A DNA stretch of 64,000 nt from RGIG6165 sp045538835. GTDB lineage: Bacteria > Bacillota > Clostridia > Oscillospirales > Feifaniaceae. A program made the position numbers and the translations under genes. The DNA lies in the NCBI GenBank assembly GCA_045538835.1, contig JAZQEF010000015.1, positions 13,189 through 77,188 on the forward strand, read 5' to 3'. A model generated the notes under the pieces. It made no database searches. It had not been told where the DNA came from and saw nothing but the letters and a program-made list of their open reading frames with translations. This document shows, piece by piece, positions 16,858 to 25,562 of this stretch; the first letter of the stretch is position 1, and the number at the start of each line of letters is the position of its first letter.

Positions 16858-17889
16858 ATGAAGAAAATTGCTAAAAGCGACCTTTCGAAACTGTTTGAAG
16901 CCATTGTGCAGGACAGTGAACTTTACTTACCCGTAAAGACAGCAGGTCAGACAAATTTTGCACCCTACACTGCAGATGCAGAAGTGGATGTTGACACACT
17001 TAAGACTGTAAAGTCAGCAAAGGACATCTTCTTCCCGCAGAGTGAAAATCTCTACACCTGTAAAACGGATGAAGAGAAGAATATTTCCATCACACCCGAA
17101 ACACTTAAAAACACCGATTTCGTAGTATACGGAATGAGGGGTTGCGATGCTAAGGGTATGGAGGTTCTTGATAAGGTATTCCTGTCAGAGCCTGTTGACT
17201 CTTTCTATGCTGCAAGACGTGCACACGGCACAGTTGTTGCCGCTGCCTGCGGCGAGCCTGAAGAAACATGTTTCTGTAAGGTGTTCGGCGTTGACTGCGC
17301 AGAACCTGCGGCAGACGTTGTGACGTGGACTGTCGGCGACACAGTATACTGGAAGGCTTACACCGAAAAGGGCGAAGTTCTTACGGAAAAACTTTCGGGC
17401 GTACTTGCAGATGCCGATGAAAAAGCAGTAGAAGACGAAAAGGCAAAAATCAAGTCTATCGTAGAAAAACTCCCCTACTCCGACCTTTCACTTGATAAGT
17501 TCGGCGCAGGAAAGACGATGGAACTTTTTGATTCACCCATCTGGGAAGACCTTTACAAGCCCTGCCTTGCTTGCGGAACCTGCACATTTGTATGTCCCAC
17601 ATGCCAGTGCTACGATATCAAGGACTATAACACAGGAAAAGGCGTACAGCGTTTCCGTTGCTGGGACTCATGTATGTACTCCGACTTCACTATGATGGCG
17701 CACGGCAACAACAGAACAAGTCAGATGCAGCGTTTCCGTCAGCGTTTCATGCACAAACTCGTATACTTCCCGGATAACAATGACGGTATGTACTCCTGCG
17801 TAGGTTGCGGCCGCTGCCTCGAAAGATGTCCGGCATCATTAAATATAGTAAAGGTAGTAAAAGCCTTTGAGGAAGGAGCTGGAAAATAA
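16858..17889 (+). CDS. flxB: FlxB/AsrA-like iron-sulfur subunit
   Basis: 343 residues; the start at 16858 follows AGAAAGGGG, and upstream in-frame starts fall inside flxC. VVYGMRGCDAKGMEVLDKVF (about residues 87-106) is the hallmark of AsrA/HydB-type proteins. Two C-terminal ferredoxin motifs, CLACGTCTFVCPTCQC and CVGCGRCLERCP, carry [4Fe-4S] clusters. AsrA-type proteins pair with AsrB-type flavoproteins, here the next gene, whose start shares a base with this stop. Sulfite reductase (asrC) is absent, so a sulfite role is unlikely; FlxB of an Hdr-linked NADH module fits better. Confidence 0.82.
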   Translation: MKKIAKSDLSKLFEAIVQDSELYLPVKTAGQTNFAPYTADAEVDVDTLKTVKSAKDIFFPQSENLYTCKTDEEKNISITPETLKNTDFVVYGMRGCDAKGMEVLDKVFLSEPVDSFYAARRAHGTVVAAACGEPEETCFCKVFGVDCAEPAADVVTWTVGDTVYWKAYTEKGEVLTEKLSGVLADADEKAVEDEKAKIKSIVEKLPYSDLSLDKFGAGKTMELFDSPIWEDLYKPCLACGTCTFVCPTCQCYDIKDYNTGKGVQRFRCWDSCMYSDFTMMAHGNNRTSQMQRFRQRFMHKLVYFPDNNDGMYSCVGCGRCLERCPASLNIVKVVKAFEEGAGK

Positions 17890-18743
17890 TGTGCGATTGT
17901 AATTGCCACGAAAAATACTATGAAGACACATTGATTCCCAAGGTAGGCGTTATAACAGCCATCACACAGGAAACCCCCGATGTAAAGACGTTTTGCGTCA
18001 ACGCTCCCGAAGGCGGCAAACTTTTTGAGCATATGCCCGGTCAGTGTGCAATGCTCTGCGCCCCCGGTATCAGCGAGGCGATGTTCTCCATAACATCATC
18101 ACCCACGAACAAAGAGTATCAGGAATTCAGCATAAAGAAGTGCGGTCAGCTTACAGACTATCTCCACAGTCTTAAAGTGGGCGACCAGATTACGGTAAGA
18201 GGACCTTACGGTAACAACTTCCCCGTTGACACTGAACTCAAGGGCAAAAATCTGCTCTTTATTGCCGGTGGTATCGGTCTTGCCCCTCTTCGTTCTGTAA
18301 TCAACTATGTAATAGACAACAGAAGCGACTACGGAACAGTAGATATCCTCTACGGTTCACGTTCGGCGGACGACCTTGTTAAACTCAAGGAAATAGAAGA
18401 AGTATGGAAGAACGTTGAAGGCGTAAACGTACATCTTACTATTGACCGTGAGCAAGAGGGTTGGGACGGTCATGTAGGCTTTGTTCCCGCATATCTTAAG
18501 GAACTTAATTTCTCAACAGATAAGACAGCCCTTCTCTGCGGACCACCGATTATGATTAAATTCTGTCTTGAAGCTCTTTTAGAACTCGGTTTTTCAAAAG
18601 AGCAGGTATATACAACATTTGAACTTCGTATGAAGTGCGGTGTCGGCAAGTGCGGCCGTTGCAACATCGGTTCAAAGTACGTATGTAAGGACGGTCCGGT
18701 CTTCCGTTTTGACGAGATAGACGAACTTCCGAGTGAATATTAA
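17889..18743 (+). CDS. flxA: FlxA/AsrB-like FAD- and NAD(P)-binding oxidoreductase
   Basis: 284 residues of the ferredoxin-NADP+ reductase fold: an FAD-binding beta-barrel with MPGQCAMLCAPGISEAMFSI, a pyridine-nucleotide domain with LLFIAGGIGLAPLRSVI, the CGPPIMIKF motif, and a C-terminal [2Fe-2S]-type cysteine group in MKCGVGKCGRCNIGSKYVC. It should oxidise NADH (or NADPH) and pass electrons through FlxB/C/D to HdrA. It is the likely entry point of reductant for the whole operon. Confidence 0.88.
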   Translation: MCDCNCHEKYYEDTLIPKVGVITAITQETPDVKTFCVNAPEGGKLFEHMPGQCAMLCAPGISEAMFSITSSPTNKEYQEFSIKKCGQLTDYLHSLKVGDQITVRGPYGNNFPVDTELKGKNLLFIAGGIGLAPLRSVINYVIDNRSDYGTVDILYGSRSADDLVKLKEIEEVWKNVEGVNVHLTIDREQEGWDGHVGFVPAYLKELNFSTDKTALLCGPPIMIKFCLEALLELGFSKEQVYTTFELRMKCGVGKCGRCNIGSKYVCKDGPVFRFDEIDELPSEY

Positions 18744-18760
18744 GAAAGGGGTAGATTTAT

Positions 18761-19438
18761 ATGTCTAACGAATTAGTAAACATTTACGTATACGGCAAAC
18801 AGTATAAAGTTCCCGGCGATCTCACAATAATGACCGCTATGGAATATGCAGGCTACACTCTCAAGAGAGGTTGCGGCTGCCGTCACGGTTTCTGCGGCGC
18901 CTGCGCAACAATTTACAGAATAAAGGGCGAAAACGAACTCAAGACATGCCTTGCCTGTCAGACACAGGTACAGGAGGGTATGTATATCGCAAGTATCCCC
19001 TTCTTTCCTACAGACAAGCGTACCTATGATATAGGCGAGATAAAGCCCACAGAACAGATTATGATGGAGCTTTATCCCGAAATATACAGTTGTATCGGCT
19101 GTAACGCTTGTACAAAGGCTTGTACACAGAGCCTCAATGTTATGCAGTACATCGCATATGCACAGAGAGGCGAGTTTGAGAAGTGTGCAGAAGAATCTTT
19201 CGACTGTGTAAGCTGCGGATGCTGCTCGGTAAGATGTCCTGCTGGCATTTCTCATCCTATGGTAGGACTTCTTGCAAGACGTCTTACAGGTAAATACATT
19301 GCTCCCGAAACAGAACATCTTAAAAACCGTGTTGAAGAGGTAAACAAGGGCGAATTTGACTCACTTATCGAGCAGATTATGCAAAAGCCCATTACAGAGA
19401 TGAAAGAACTCTACAACACAAGAGAAATCGAAAAGTAA
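18761..19438 (+). CDS. frdB: fumarate reductase/succinate dehydrogenase-type iron-sulfur subunit
   Basis: 225 residues. The N-terminal domain has plant-type [2Fe-2S] ligands, RGCGCRHGFCGACA plus TCLACQTQ. The C-terminal domain has two cysteine clusters, CIGCNACTKAC and CVSCGCCSVRCPAG. This is the FrdB/SdhB plan; the protein corresponds to the N-terminal half of methanogen thiol:fumarate reductase TfrB and lacks that protein's C-terminal CCG domains, which exist here as the separate HdrB. No membrane anchor subunit (FrdC/D) is encoded nearby, pointing to a soluble fumarate reductase. Confidence 0.83.
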   Translation: MSNELVNIYVYGKQYKVPGDLTIMTAMEYAGYTLKRGCGCRHGFCGACATIYRIKGENELKTCLACQTQVQEGMYIASIPFFPTDKRTYDIGEIKPTEQIMMELYPEIYSCIGCNACTKACTQSLNVMQYIAYAQRGEFEKCAEESFDCVSCGCCSVRCPAGISHPMVGLLARRLTGKYIAPETEHLKNRVEEVNKGEFDSLIEQIMQKPITEMKELYNTREIEK

Positions 19439-19453
19439 GGGAGGAATAAAAAA

Positions 19454-21052
19454 GTGTTTACACCGGAAATGCTTGAGTCTGTTGCAAAAGTTGAAGCAAC
19501 AAGAAAAGAACGTCTGGGCAAAGAGCCCAGACGTATGACAGCCGAAGAAAAGGACGAACTTTTAAAGAAGTTCCATCCCGACTACAGAGAAGAAGGCTTC
19601 GCAACAATTCAGATAGGTCCCAACAAGGGCCAGAAGGTACCGCTTGAACTGGGTAATCTTCTTCATTCAAACAGCCGTCTTTTAGGCGAGAAAATAGACC
19701 TTGATAAGGTTGACTATGATGTTGACGTTCTCGTTATCGGCGGCGGCGGCGCAGGCTCATCGGCAGCAATTGAGGCTGACAATGCAGGCGCAAATGTAAT
19801 GATAGTAACAAAACTCCGTATCGGCGATGCCAACACAATGATGGCAGAAGGCGGTATCCAGGCTGCAGACAAGGAAAACGACTCACCCGTTCAGCACTAT
19901 CTCGATGCTTTCGGCGGCGGTCACTTCGCTGCAAGACCTGAACTGCTCAGAAGACTCGTTATGGAAGCACCCGACGCTATCAAATGGCTTAACGACCTCG
20001 GCGTTATGTTCGATAAGGACGCTGACGGCAGAATGGTAACGACACACGGCGGCGGTACATCAAGAAAACGTATGCACGCTTGTAAGGACTATTCGGGCGC
20101 TGAGATCATGCGTACACTCCGTGATGAAGTTATAAACAGAAAGATACCCGTTGTTGAATTTACATCAGCAGTAGAACTCATCAAGGATGAAAACGGAAGA
20201 GTTGCAGGTGCAGTTCTTCTTAATATGGAAACAGATGAATATATGGTTGCAAAAGCAAAGACAGTTGTTATTGCAACAGGCGGTGCAGGCCGTCTGCACT
20301 ATCAGGGTTTCCCGACATCAAACCACTACGGTGCAACTGCTGACGGTCTTATATTAGGTTACCGTGCAGGCGCTCCCCTTCTCTATCAGGATACAATTCA
20401 GTATCACCCGACAGGCGTTGCTTATCCCTCACAGATATTCGGCGCACTCGTTACAGAAAAGGTTCGTTCAATCGGCGCAATGCTCGTAAATAAAGACGGT
20501 GTGGCATATGCTCATCCTCTTGAAACCAGAGACGTTTCCGCCTCCGCAATTATCCGCGAATGTGCAGAGGGAAGAGGTGTTGAAACCCCGCTCGGTTCAG
20601 GCGTATGGCTTGACACCCCCATGATTGAAATGCTCCACGGTGAAGGTACGATTGAAAAGCGTATTCCTGCTATGTTCCGTATGTATCTTAACTATGGAAT
20701 CGATATGAGAAAATTACCTATTCTCGTTTACCCCACACTCCACTATCAGAACGGCGGTCTTGAAATCGGCGGCGAAGGCTTCACAAAGGCTATCGACAAT
20801 CTTCTCGTAGCAGGTGAAGCAGTCGGCGGTATTCACGGCCGTAACCGTCTTATGGGTAACTCACTGCTTGACATTATCGTATTCGGCAGAAATGCAGGTA
20901 AGGCTGCCGCTGCAAAGGCTAAGGAAGTCAAGCTCGGCAAGATGAATCTTGACCATATTGAAGCATATGCTAAGGAACTCAAGAGTGCAGGCGTTGAAAC
21001 AAACGATGTTTCACCTCTCCTCCTCCCCAAGTATGCTCGTAAAGAAAGATAA
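19454..21052 (+). CDS. frdA: fumarate reductase/succinate dehydrogenase-type flavoprotein
   Basis: 532 residues, GTG start after GGGAGGAATAAAAAA. An N-terminal extension of ~90 residues precedes the FAD-binding loop VIGGGGAGSSAAIEAD. Family signatures follow: AEGGIQAA, HGGGTSRKRMHA, LHYQNGGLEIGGEG (active-site region) and VAGEAVGGIHGRNRLMGNS. It would reduce fumarate to succinate. L-aspartate oxidase and adenylylsulfate reductase share this fold, but adjacency to the iron-sulfur subunit and to fumarase supports fumarate. There is no Tat or Sec signal, so it acts in the cytoplasm. It is cytoplasmic and lacks an anchor, like TfrA of methanogens. Confidence 0.85.
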   Translation: MFTPEMLESVAKVEATRKERLGKEPRRMTAEEKDELLKKFHPDYREEGFATIQIGPNKGQKVPLELGNLLHSNSRLLGEKIDLDKVDYDVDVLVIGGGGAGSSAAIEADNAGANVMIVTKLRIGDANTMMAEGGIQAADKENDSPVQHYLDAFGGGHFAARPELLRRLVMEAPDAIKWLNDLGVMFDKDADGRMVTTHGGGTSRKRMHACKDYSGAEIMRTLRDEVINRKIPVVEFTSAVELIKDENGRVAGAVLLNMETDEYMVAKAKTVVIATGGAGRLHYQGFPTSNHYGATADGLILGYRAGAPLLYQDTIQYHPTGVAYPSQIFGALVTEKVRSIGAMLVNKDGVAYAHPLETRDVSASAIIRECAEGRGVETPLGSGVWLDTPMIEMLHGEGTIEKRIPAMFRMYLNYGIDMRKLPILVYPTLHYQNGGLEIGGEGFTKAIDNLLVAGEAVGGIHGRNRLMGNSLLDIIVFGRNAGKAAAAKAKEVKLGKMNLDHIEAYAKELKSAGVETNDVSPLLLPKYARKER

Positions 21053-21065
21053 GGTGAAGATTTAA

Positions 21066-22394
21066 ATGGAATTTATATCAAGTCTTATTAATCCGAGCGC
21101 AGTTGCCGTTGTAATAGCAGGCGTATTTATCATCTGCTTCTTCGGCTATCTGCTCGGCAGCGTACAGATAAAAGGGATATCACTCGGCACAGCAGGTGTA
21201 TTCCTTGTAGCGCTTCTTTTCGGATATCTCTGCACACTTACAGGTCTTGAAGGTCTTCCCGTAATCGGGAAGTTCTTCATAGACGGTCCGAGCTCATCGT
21301 CACTTGACCTTTACGGTTTTGTCGGTGACATCGGTCTTGTGCTCTTTGTTACGGCAGTCGGTTCTATTGCAGGCCCCAACTTCTTCCGTAACCTAAAGAA
21401 GAATGCTAAGACATACGTTCCTATGGGCGCACTCATCATTGTTATAGGTGCTACTCTTACAGCACTTTTCGGAATGATACCCGGAATCGGTTCAGCCTTC
21501 TCAACAGGCGTGCTTTCGGGTGCACTTACATCGACTCCTGCATTCTCGGCTGCAAAACAGGTTGCTGCAGAGGCAGTAGGCGGTGACAAATCGGCAATGG
21601 TTGCTCTCGGCCAGGCTATTACATATCCCTTCGGCGTTGTGGGCGTTGTGCTTTTCGTACAGATTATGCCCAAAATCCTCAAGGTAAATATGGAGCATGA
21701 GCGTTCACTTATCGCAATCGCAGGCAAGGCTAAAACAAAGGCAGCAAGTGCTGACGATGCGGCAGACGCTGCTGACGAAGCTGTTGTTACAACCACAAAG
21801 AAGTATTTCTCTGTTGACGGTTACGGTCTTGCGGCATTTGGTCTTACAGTGGTACTCGGTATTCTGCTCGGATCAATCAAAATACCGCTTACAGGCAAGG
21901 GCTTTGACGGTTCGTGCTTCTCACTCGGTATGACGGGCGGTCCGCTGATAATGGCACTCATTCTCGGTCACTTCGGCCATATGGGTAAGATGAGTCTTAA
22001 GGTTGACTCAAACGTACTTAAGATTTTCCGTGAACTCGGTCTTATGCTCTTCCTTATCGGCGCAGGTGTTGACGGCGGCGTTCAGCTTGTTTCACAGATA
22101 CAGGCTTCAACCTACGGTCCTATGATCGTGCTTTACGGTTTCCTTGCAGGTGTGGTGATCACACTTATCCCGATGGTTGTCGGCTACTTCTTTGCAAGAA
22201 AGATGTGCAAGTTGCCGCTTCTCAACACACTTGGTTCAATCACAGGCGGTATGACATCAACACCCGCACTCGGTACACTTATCAGCGTAGCAGGAACAGA
22301 CGATGTTGCATCAGCATATGCTTCAACATATCCGATAGCACTCGTTTTAATCGTATTCGCTTGTCAGTTAATAGGAATTTTCATTCCGGCGTAA
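21066..22394 (+). CDS. AspT/YidE/YbjL-family (AAEx) antiporter, candidate succinate/dicarboxylate exporter
   Basis: 442 residues, about ten membrane helices in two related halves separated by a charged Ala/Asp-rich cytoplasmic loop (KAKTKAASADDAADAADEA). Repeat motifs TSTPAFSAAK and TSTPALGTLI and the segment GQAITYPFGVVGVVLF are typical of the aspartate:alanine exchanger family. It is shorter than classical AspT (~560) because the central TrkA-C domains are missing. Corynebacterium SucE1 of this family exports succinate. Position between fumarate reductase and fumarase suggests exchange or export of succinate, fumarate, malate or aspartate; the substrate is inferred. Confidence 0.82.
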   Translation: MEFISSLINPSAVAVVIAGVFIICFFGYLLGSVQIKGISLGTAGVFLVALLFGYLCTLTGLEGLPVIGKFFIDGPSSSSLDLYGFVGDIGLVLFVTAVGSIAGPNFFRNLKKNAKTYVPMGALIIVIGATLTALFGMIPGIGSAFSTGVLSGALTSTPAFSAAKQVAAEAVGGDKSAMVALGQAITYPFGVVGVVLFVQIMPKILKVNMEHERSLIAIAGKAKTKAASADDAADAADEAVVTTTKKYFSVDGYGLAAFGLTVVLGILLGSIKIPLTGKGFDGSCFSLGMTGGPLIMALILGHFGHMGKMSLKVDSNVLKIFRELGLMLFLIGAGVDGGVQLVSQIQASTYGPMIVLYGFLAGVVITLIPMVVGYFFARKMCKLPLLNTLGSITGGMTSTPALGTLISVAGTDDVASAYASTYPIALVLIVFACQLIGIFIPA

Positions 22395-22419
22395 AATTAT
22401 ATAATTGGAGGAATTTACA

Positions 22420-23262
22420 ATGCGTGAGATTCAAGCACAGCAGATAACAGATGTTGTGGAAAAATTATGTATTGAGGCAAACTACTATCTTCCCAAAGAT
22501 GTACAGGAAGGTATCTGCGCTTGCCGCAAATGTGAAGATTGGGATATCGCAAAAGGCGTTCTCGATCAGATAATCGAAAACTTTGAAATTGCAGAAAAAG
22601 AAAGTGTTCCGATATGTCAGGACACAGGTATGGCTTGCGTATTTCTTGAGATCGGACAGGATGTTCACATCGTAGGCGGTGACCTTCGCGAAGCCGTTGA
22701 CGAGGGTGTTCGCAGAGGTTACACAAACGGTTACTTAAGAAAATCCGTTGTTGCAGACCCTGTTCGTCGCGGCAACACAGGTGACAACACACCCGCAATG
22801 CTCTACACAGAGATCGTTCCCGGTGACAAAATCAAAGTTACAGTAGGTCCTAAGGGCTTCGGTAGTGAAAATATGAGTGCAATCCGTATGTTCAAGCCTT
22901 CAGCAGGTCTTCAGGGCATTAAGGATTTCATTCTTGAAACAGTTGAAACAGCAGGCCCCAACCCCTGTCCTCCGATGGTTATCGGTGTTGGTATCGGCGG
23001 TACGTTTGATAAGGCTGCACTTCTTGCAAAGAAGGCTCTTATGAGACCTGTTGATTCAGAAAACCCCGATCCTTTCTATGCTGACCTTGAAAAAGAGATG
23101 CTTGAAAAGGTTAACAAACTCGGTATCGGTCCTCAGGGCTTTGGCGGTAAGACAACGGCTATCGGTCTTAATATTGAGACTCTTCCTACACACATTGCAG
23201 GCATGCCTTGCGCTATCAACATCAACTGCCACGTTACACGTCATAAGACGGAGGTGCTCTAA
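22420..23262 (+). CDS. class I fumarate hydratase, alpha subunit
   Basis: 280 residues. Three cluster-ligand regions of the oxygen-sensitive [4Fe-4S] fumarase/tartrate dehydratase family are visible: VPICQDTGMACVF, GPNPCPPMVIGVGIGGTFDK and CAININCHVTRH. It hydrates fumarate reversibly to malate; here the malate-to-fumarate direction feeds the reductase. The start at 22420 is set by TTGGAGGAA upstream; the earlier in-frame TTG is part of that ribosome binding site. The beta subunit follows after two bases. Confidence 0.92.
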   Translation: MREIQAQQITDVVEKLCIEANYYLPKDVQEGICACRKCEDWDIAKGVLDQIIENFEIAEKESVPICQDTGMACVFLEIGQDVHIVGGDLREAVDEGVRRGYTNGYLRKSVVADPVRRGNTGDNTPAMLYTEIVPGDKIKVTVGPKGFGSENMSAIRMFKPSAGLQGIKDFILETVETAGPNPCPPMVIGVGIGGTFDKAALLAKKALMRPVDSENPDPFYADLEKEMLEKVNKLGIGPQGFGGKTTAIGLNIETLPTHIAGMPCAININCHVTRHKTEVL

Positions 23263-23264
23263 TT

Positions 23265-23825
23265 ATGGAAAAGCATATTACTTTACCTCTTACAGAGGAA
23301 CTTGCTAAGTCACTTAAAGCAGGTGACACAGTATATCTCACAGGTACTATCTACACATCACGTGACGCAGGTCACAAGAGAATGTGTGAAGCACTTGCCA
23401 GAGGCGAAAAACTCCCCTTTGATCCTCAGGATGCTACTATCTACTACGTAGGTCCCACACCCGCAAAACCGGGCCAGGTGATCGGTTCTGCAGGTCCTAC
23501 AACCAGCGGCAGAATGGATGCTTACGCACCCACAATGATGTCTGTCGGCGCAAGAGGTATGATAGGTAAGGGCGCACGTCTTCCCGAAGTTGTTGACGCT
23601 ATGAAGAAATACAGCGGCGTCTACTTCGGTGCTATCGGCGGCGCAGGTGCGCTTCTTGCAAAGTGCATCAAGAAGTGTGAGCTTATCGCTTTTGAAGACC
23701 TCGGTGCAGAAGCACTCAGAGAACTTTATGTTGAGGAAATGCCCCTCGTTGTTATCATCGACAGCGAAGGCAACAACCTCTATGAAGACGGTAAGGCAGC
23801 ATACTTAAAGCAGATAGGTAAATAA
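23265..23825 (+). CDS. class I fumarate hydratase, beta subunit
   Basis: 186 residues. GPTPAKPGQVIGSAGPTTSGRMD and GKGARLPEVVDAMKKY are standard motifs of the C-terminal/beta part of class I fumarases and L(+)-tartrate dehydratases. Split alpha and beta subunits are usual in anaerobes. Last gene of the hdr-flx-frd-fum run; a GC-rich hairpin follows. Confidence 0.92.
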   Translation: MEKHITLPLTEELAKSLKAGDTVYLTGTIYTSRDAGHKRMCEALARGEKLPFDPQDATIYYVGPTPAKPGQVIGSAGPTTSGRMDAYAPTMMSVGARGMIGKGARLPEVVDAMKKYSGVYFGAIGGAGALLAKCIKKCELIAFEDLGAEALRELYVEEMPLVVIIDSEGNNLYEDGKAAYLKQIGK

Positions 23826-23830
23826 TCTGA

Positions 23831-23870
23831 AATGCCCCCACAGAAAATACTCTATGGGGGCATTATTATA
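23831..23870 (+). terminator. intrinsic terminator of the hdr-frd-fum operon
   Basis: AATGCCCCCA paired with TGGGGGCATT over a 14-base loop, then ATTATAAA. It starts 6 bases after the fumarase beta stop. Confidence 0.72.
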
Positions 23871-23885
23871 AAAGGGGGTAAAAAT

Positions 23886-24431
23886 ATGTATTGCGAAAAC
23901 TGCGGAAATCAGATATTGGACGAAAACAAGCCGTGTTCATCTTGTGGTCAGATGCCCGAAAAAAGATATGATGACGGGGATGGTCCCAAGCTCGTAGAAT
24001 ACCCGATGAAATGGTTTAAATTCCTTATTTACATTTCTCTTTTTGTAGGTGCGCTCTTTAATTTATTATCCAGCCTGCCCTACTTCACGGGCACTATGTA
24101 CGGTGAAAATATGTATATTATATATGTACTATACCCGGGTCTGAAAACTCTTGATGTTTTCTTCGGAGTGGTCGTTATTGCCTTTGTAGTATATCAGATA
24201 TTGACAAGATTTGCTCTTGCACGCTATAAAGAAATCGGTCCTAAAATGCTTTATATTATGTATGCTTTGGATTTTGTTTTTGAATTCCTGTATTATGCTG
24301 TTGCAACAGCCGTAACAGGTATCAACTGCTTCGATTCATCAAGCCTAATAGCAACATTCCTTGTAAGTACACTATTTATAGGTCTTAATTACAAATACTT
24401 CAAGAAAAGAGAAGACTACTTCGTACATTAA
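23886..24431 (+). CDS. zinc-ribbon membrane protein, unknown function
   Basis: 181 residues from the start preceded by AAAGGGGGT. The N-terminus is a zinc ribbon (Cys at 3, 6, 17 and 20: MYCENCGNQ ... CSSCGQ); the remainder has about four hydrophobic segments (for example FLIYISLFVGALFNLLSSL). Zinc-ribbon plus integral membrane proteins are common, uncharacterised Firmicute products. It lies between two terminators and is probably transcribed alone. No function can be assigned. Confidence 0.72.
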   Translation: MYCENCGNQILDENKPCSSCGQMPEKRYDDGDGPKLVEYPMKWFKFLIYISLFVGALFNLLSSLPYFTGTMYGENMYIIYVLYPGLKTLDVFFGVVVIAFVVYQILTRFALARYKEIGPKMLYIMYALDFVFEFLYYAVATAVTGINCFDSSSLIATFLVSTLFIGLNYKYFKKREDYFVH

Positions 24432-24433
24432 AT

Positions 24434-24468
24434 AAAAAAAGACGGTTGATATTCAACCGTCTTTTTTT
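24434..24468. terminator. bidirectional terminator shared by convergent genes
   Basis: AAAAAAAGACGGTTGA paired with TCAACCGTCTTTTTTT. It serves the zinc-ribbon gene and overlaps the last bases of galM on the other strand. The same GACGGTTGA stem recurs in the terminator at 26862-26889. Confidence 0.88.
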
Positions 24469-25489
24469 ATTTAAATTTATAAATTGTAACCGTGTCGTAT
24501 TTCTCGCCTTTTTTGAGAATCGCACTCGGAAAATGCGCAAATTTTAGATTGTTCGGGAAAGCCTGTGTTTCAAGGCAAACTGCGCTGTGTACGCCGTAAA
24601 CGGCGCCGTCCTTGCATACTCTGCCCTCTTCTATGCCGTTGCCGGTGTATATCTGTACGCCGATCCGGTCGGTGTACATCTCCATTTCTATGCCGCTCTT
24701 GTCCCCGATAAGTCTTGCAGACACCTTTGAAACATCTTTTGAGAGAACAAAATTATGGTCAAATCCGCCGAACATTTTTATCTGTTCGTAATCGGATGCA
24801 AAACGCTCGCCAAGGGTTTTATCTGTTGAAAAATCAAACGGCGTGCCTTTTACTGACAGTATTTCACCCGTCGGCACACATTCGCTGTTGTTAGGGGTAA
24901 AAAAGTCGCTTGCGAGATACAGTCTGTGCCCGTCAACCGTACCGCTGTCATGACCGTTTAAATTGAAATACGTGTGATTTGTGAGATTTAAAACGGTGTC
25001 GGCATCGGATATTCCCTCATAATGGATTTTAATCGCATTATCTTTAGTGATAGTATAGGTGACCTTCACATTGACTTCACCGGGGAACCCCTCTTCTCCA
25101 TCCGGGCTTGTAAGTCTGAGCACGAGTGACGGCTCATCACCGTCAATTTCCTTTGCATCCCAGACCTTTTTGTCAAAACCAACCCTGCCGCCGTGAAGAT
25201 TGTTTTTGCCTTTGTTTGCAAAAAGTTTATAGGTCTTGCCGCCCAATTCAAACTGTGCATTTTCTATTCTGTTTGCATTTCTGCCAATAAGCGCACCGAA
25301 ACAACCGTTGTTTCTCTTATACTCCTCAAGCGAGTCTCTGCCCAGCACGACATCGACACCTTTATATATAAGTTTAGTTATGATTCCGCCGTAATTTATA
25401 ATCTCAGCCTTTAAATTTCCGTTATCAAGAGTATATGAATACACTTCCTTGCCGTCAATAACGCCGTATTTTGCCTTTGCAATGCTCAT
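24467..25489 (-). CDS. galM: aldose 1-epimerase (mutarotase)
   Basis: 340 residues. Signatures are IGRNANRIENAQF with the active-site-region Arg, NLHGGRVGFDKKVW with a catalytic His, LTNHTYFNLNGH with the second His, and a late Glu in AVCLETQAFPN, the general base region. It interconverts alpha and beta anomers of aldoses such as galactose. No Leloir genes are adjacent, so it may serve several sugars. GGAGG lies upstream of the ATG, and a sigma-A type promoter is present at 25517-25545. Confidence 0.93.
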   Translation of the reverse strand: MSIAKAKYGVIDGKEVYSYTLDNGNLKAEIINYGGIITKLIYKGVDVVLGRDSLEEYKRNNGCFGALIGRNANRIENAQFELGGKTYKLFANKGKNNLHGGRVGFDKKVWDAKEIDGDEPSLVLRLTSPDGEEGFPGEVNVKVTYTITKDNAIKIHYEGISDADTVLNLTNHTYFNLNGHDSGTVDGHRLYLASDFFTPNNSECVPTGEILSVKGTPFDFSTDKTLGERFASDYEQIKMFGGFDHNFVLSKDVSKVSARLIGDKSGIEMEMYTDRIGVQIYTGNGIEEGRVCKDGAVYGVHSAVCLETQAFPNNLKFAHFPSAILKKGEKYDTVTIYKFK

Positions 25490-25516
25490 AATAATCCTCC
25501 TTTACATTTTTATACC

Positions 25517-25545
25517 ATTATAATAAAGAAATTTTCAAAAATCAA
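25517..25545 (-). promoter_or_regulatory. sigma-A-type promoter for galM
   Basis: On the minus strand TTGATT, 17-base spacer, TATAAT; the -10 is about 28 bases before the galM ATG. Confidence 0.65.
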
Positions 25546-25562
25546 TACGCCCGACACAAACA

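Noticed and set aside
16113..16904. 263-codon antisense frame under flxC
   Set aside because: Shadow of flxC; no motifs and no ribosome binding site.
13475..18743. Sulfite reductase (AsrABC) or [NiFe]/[FeFe]-hydrogenase operon
   Set aside because: AsrA/AsrB-like subunits and MvhD are present but no AsrC sirohaem subunit or hydrogenase catalytic subunit; Hdr-Flx explains the set better.
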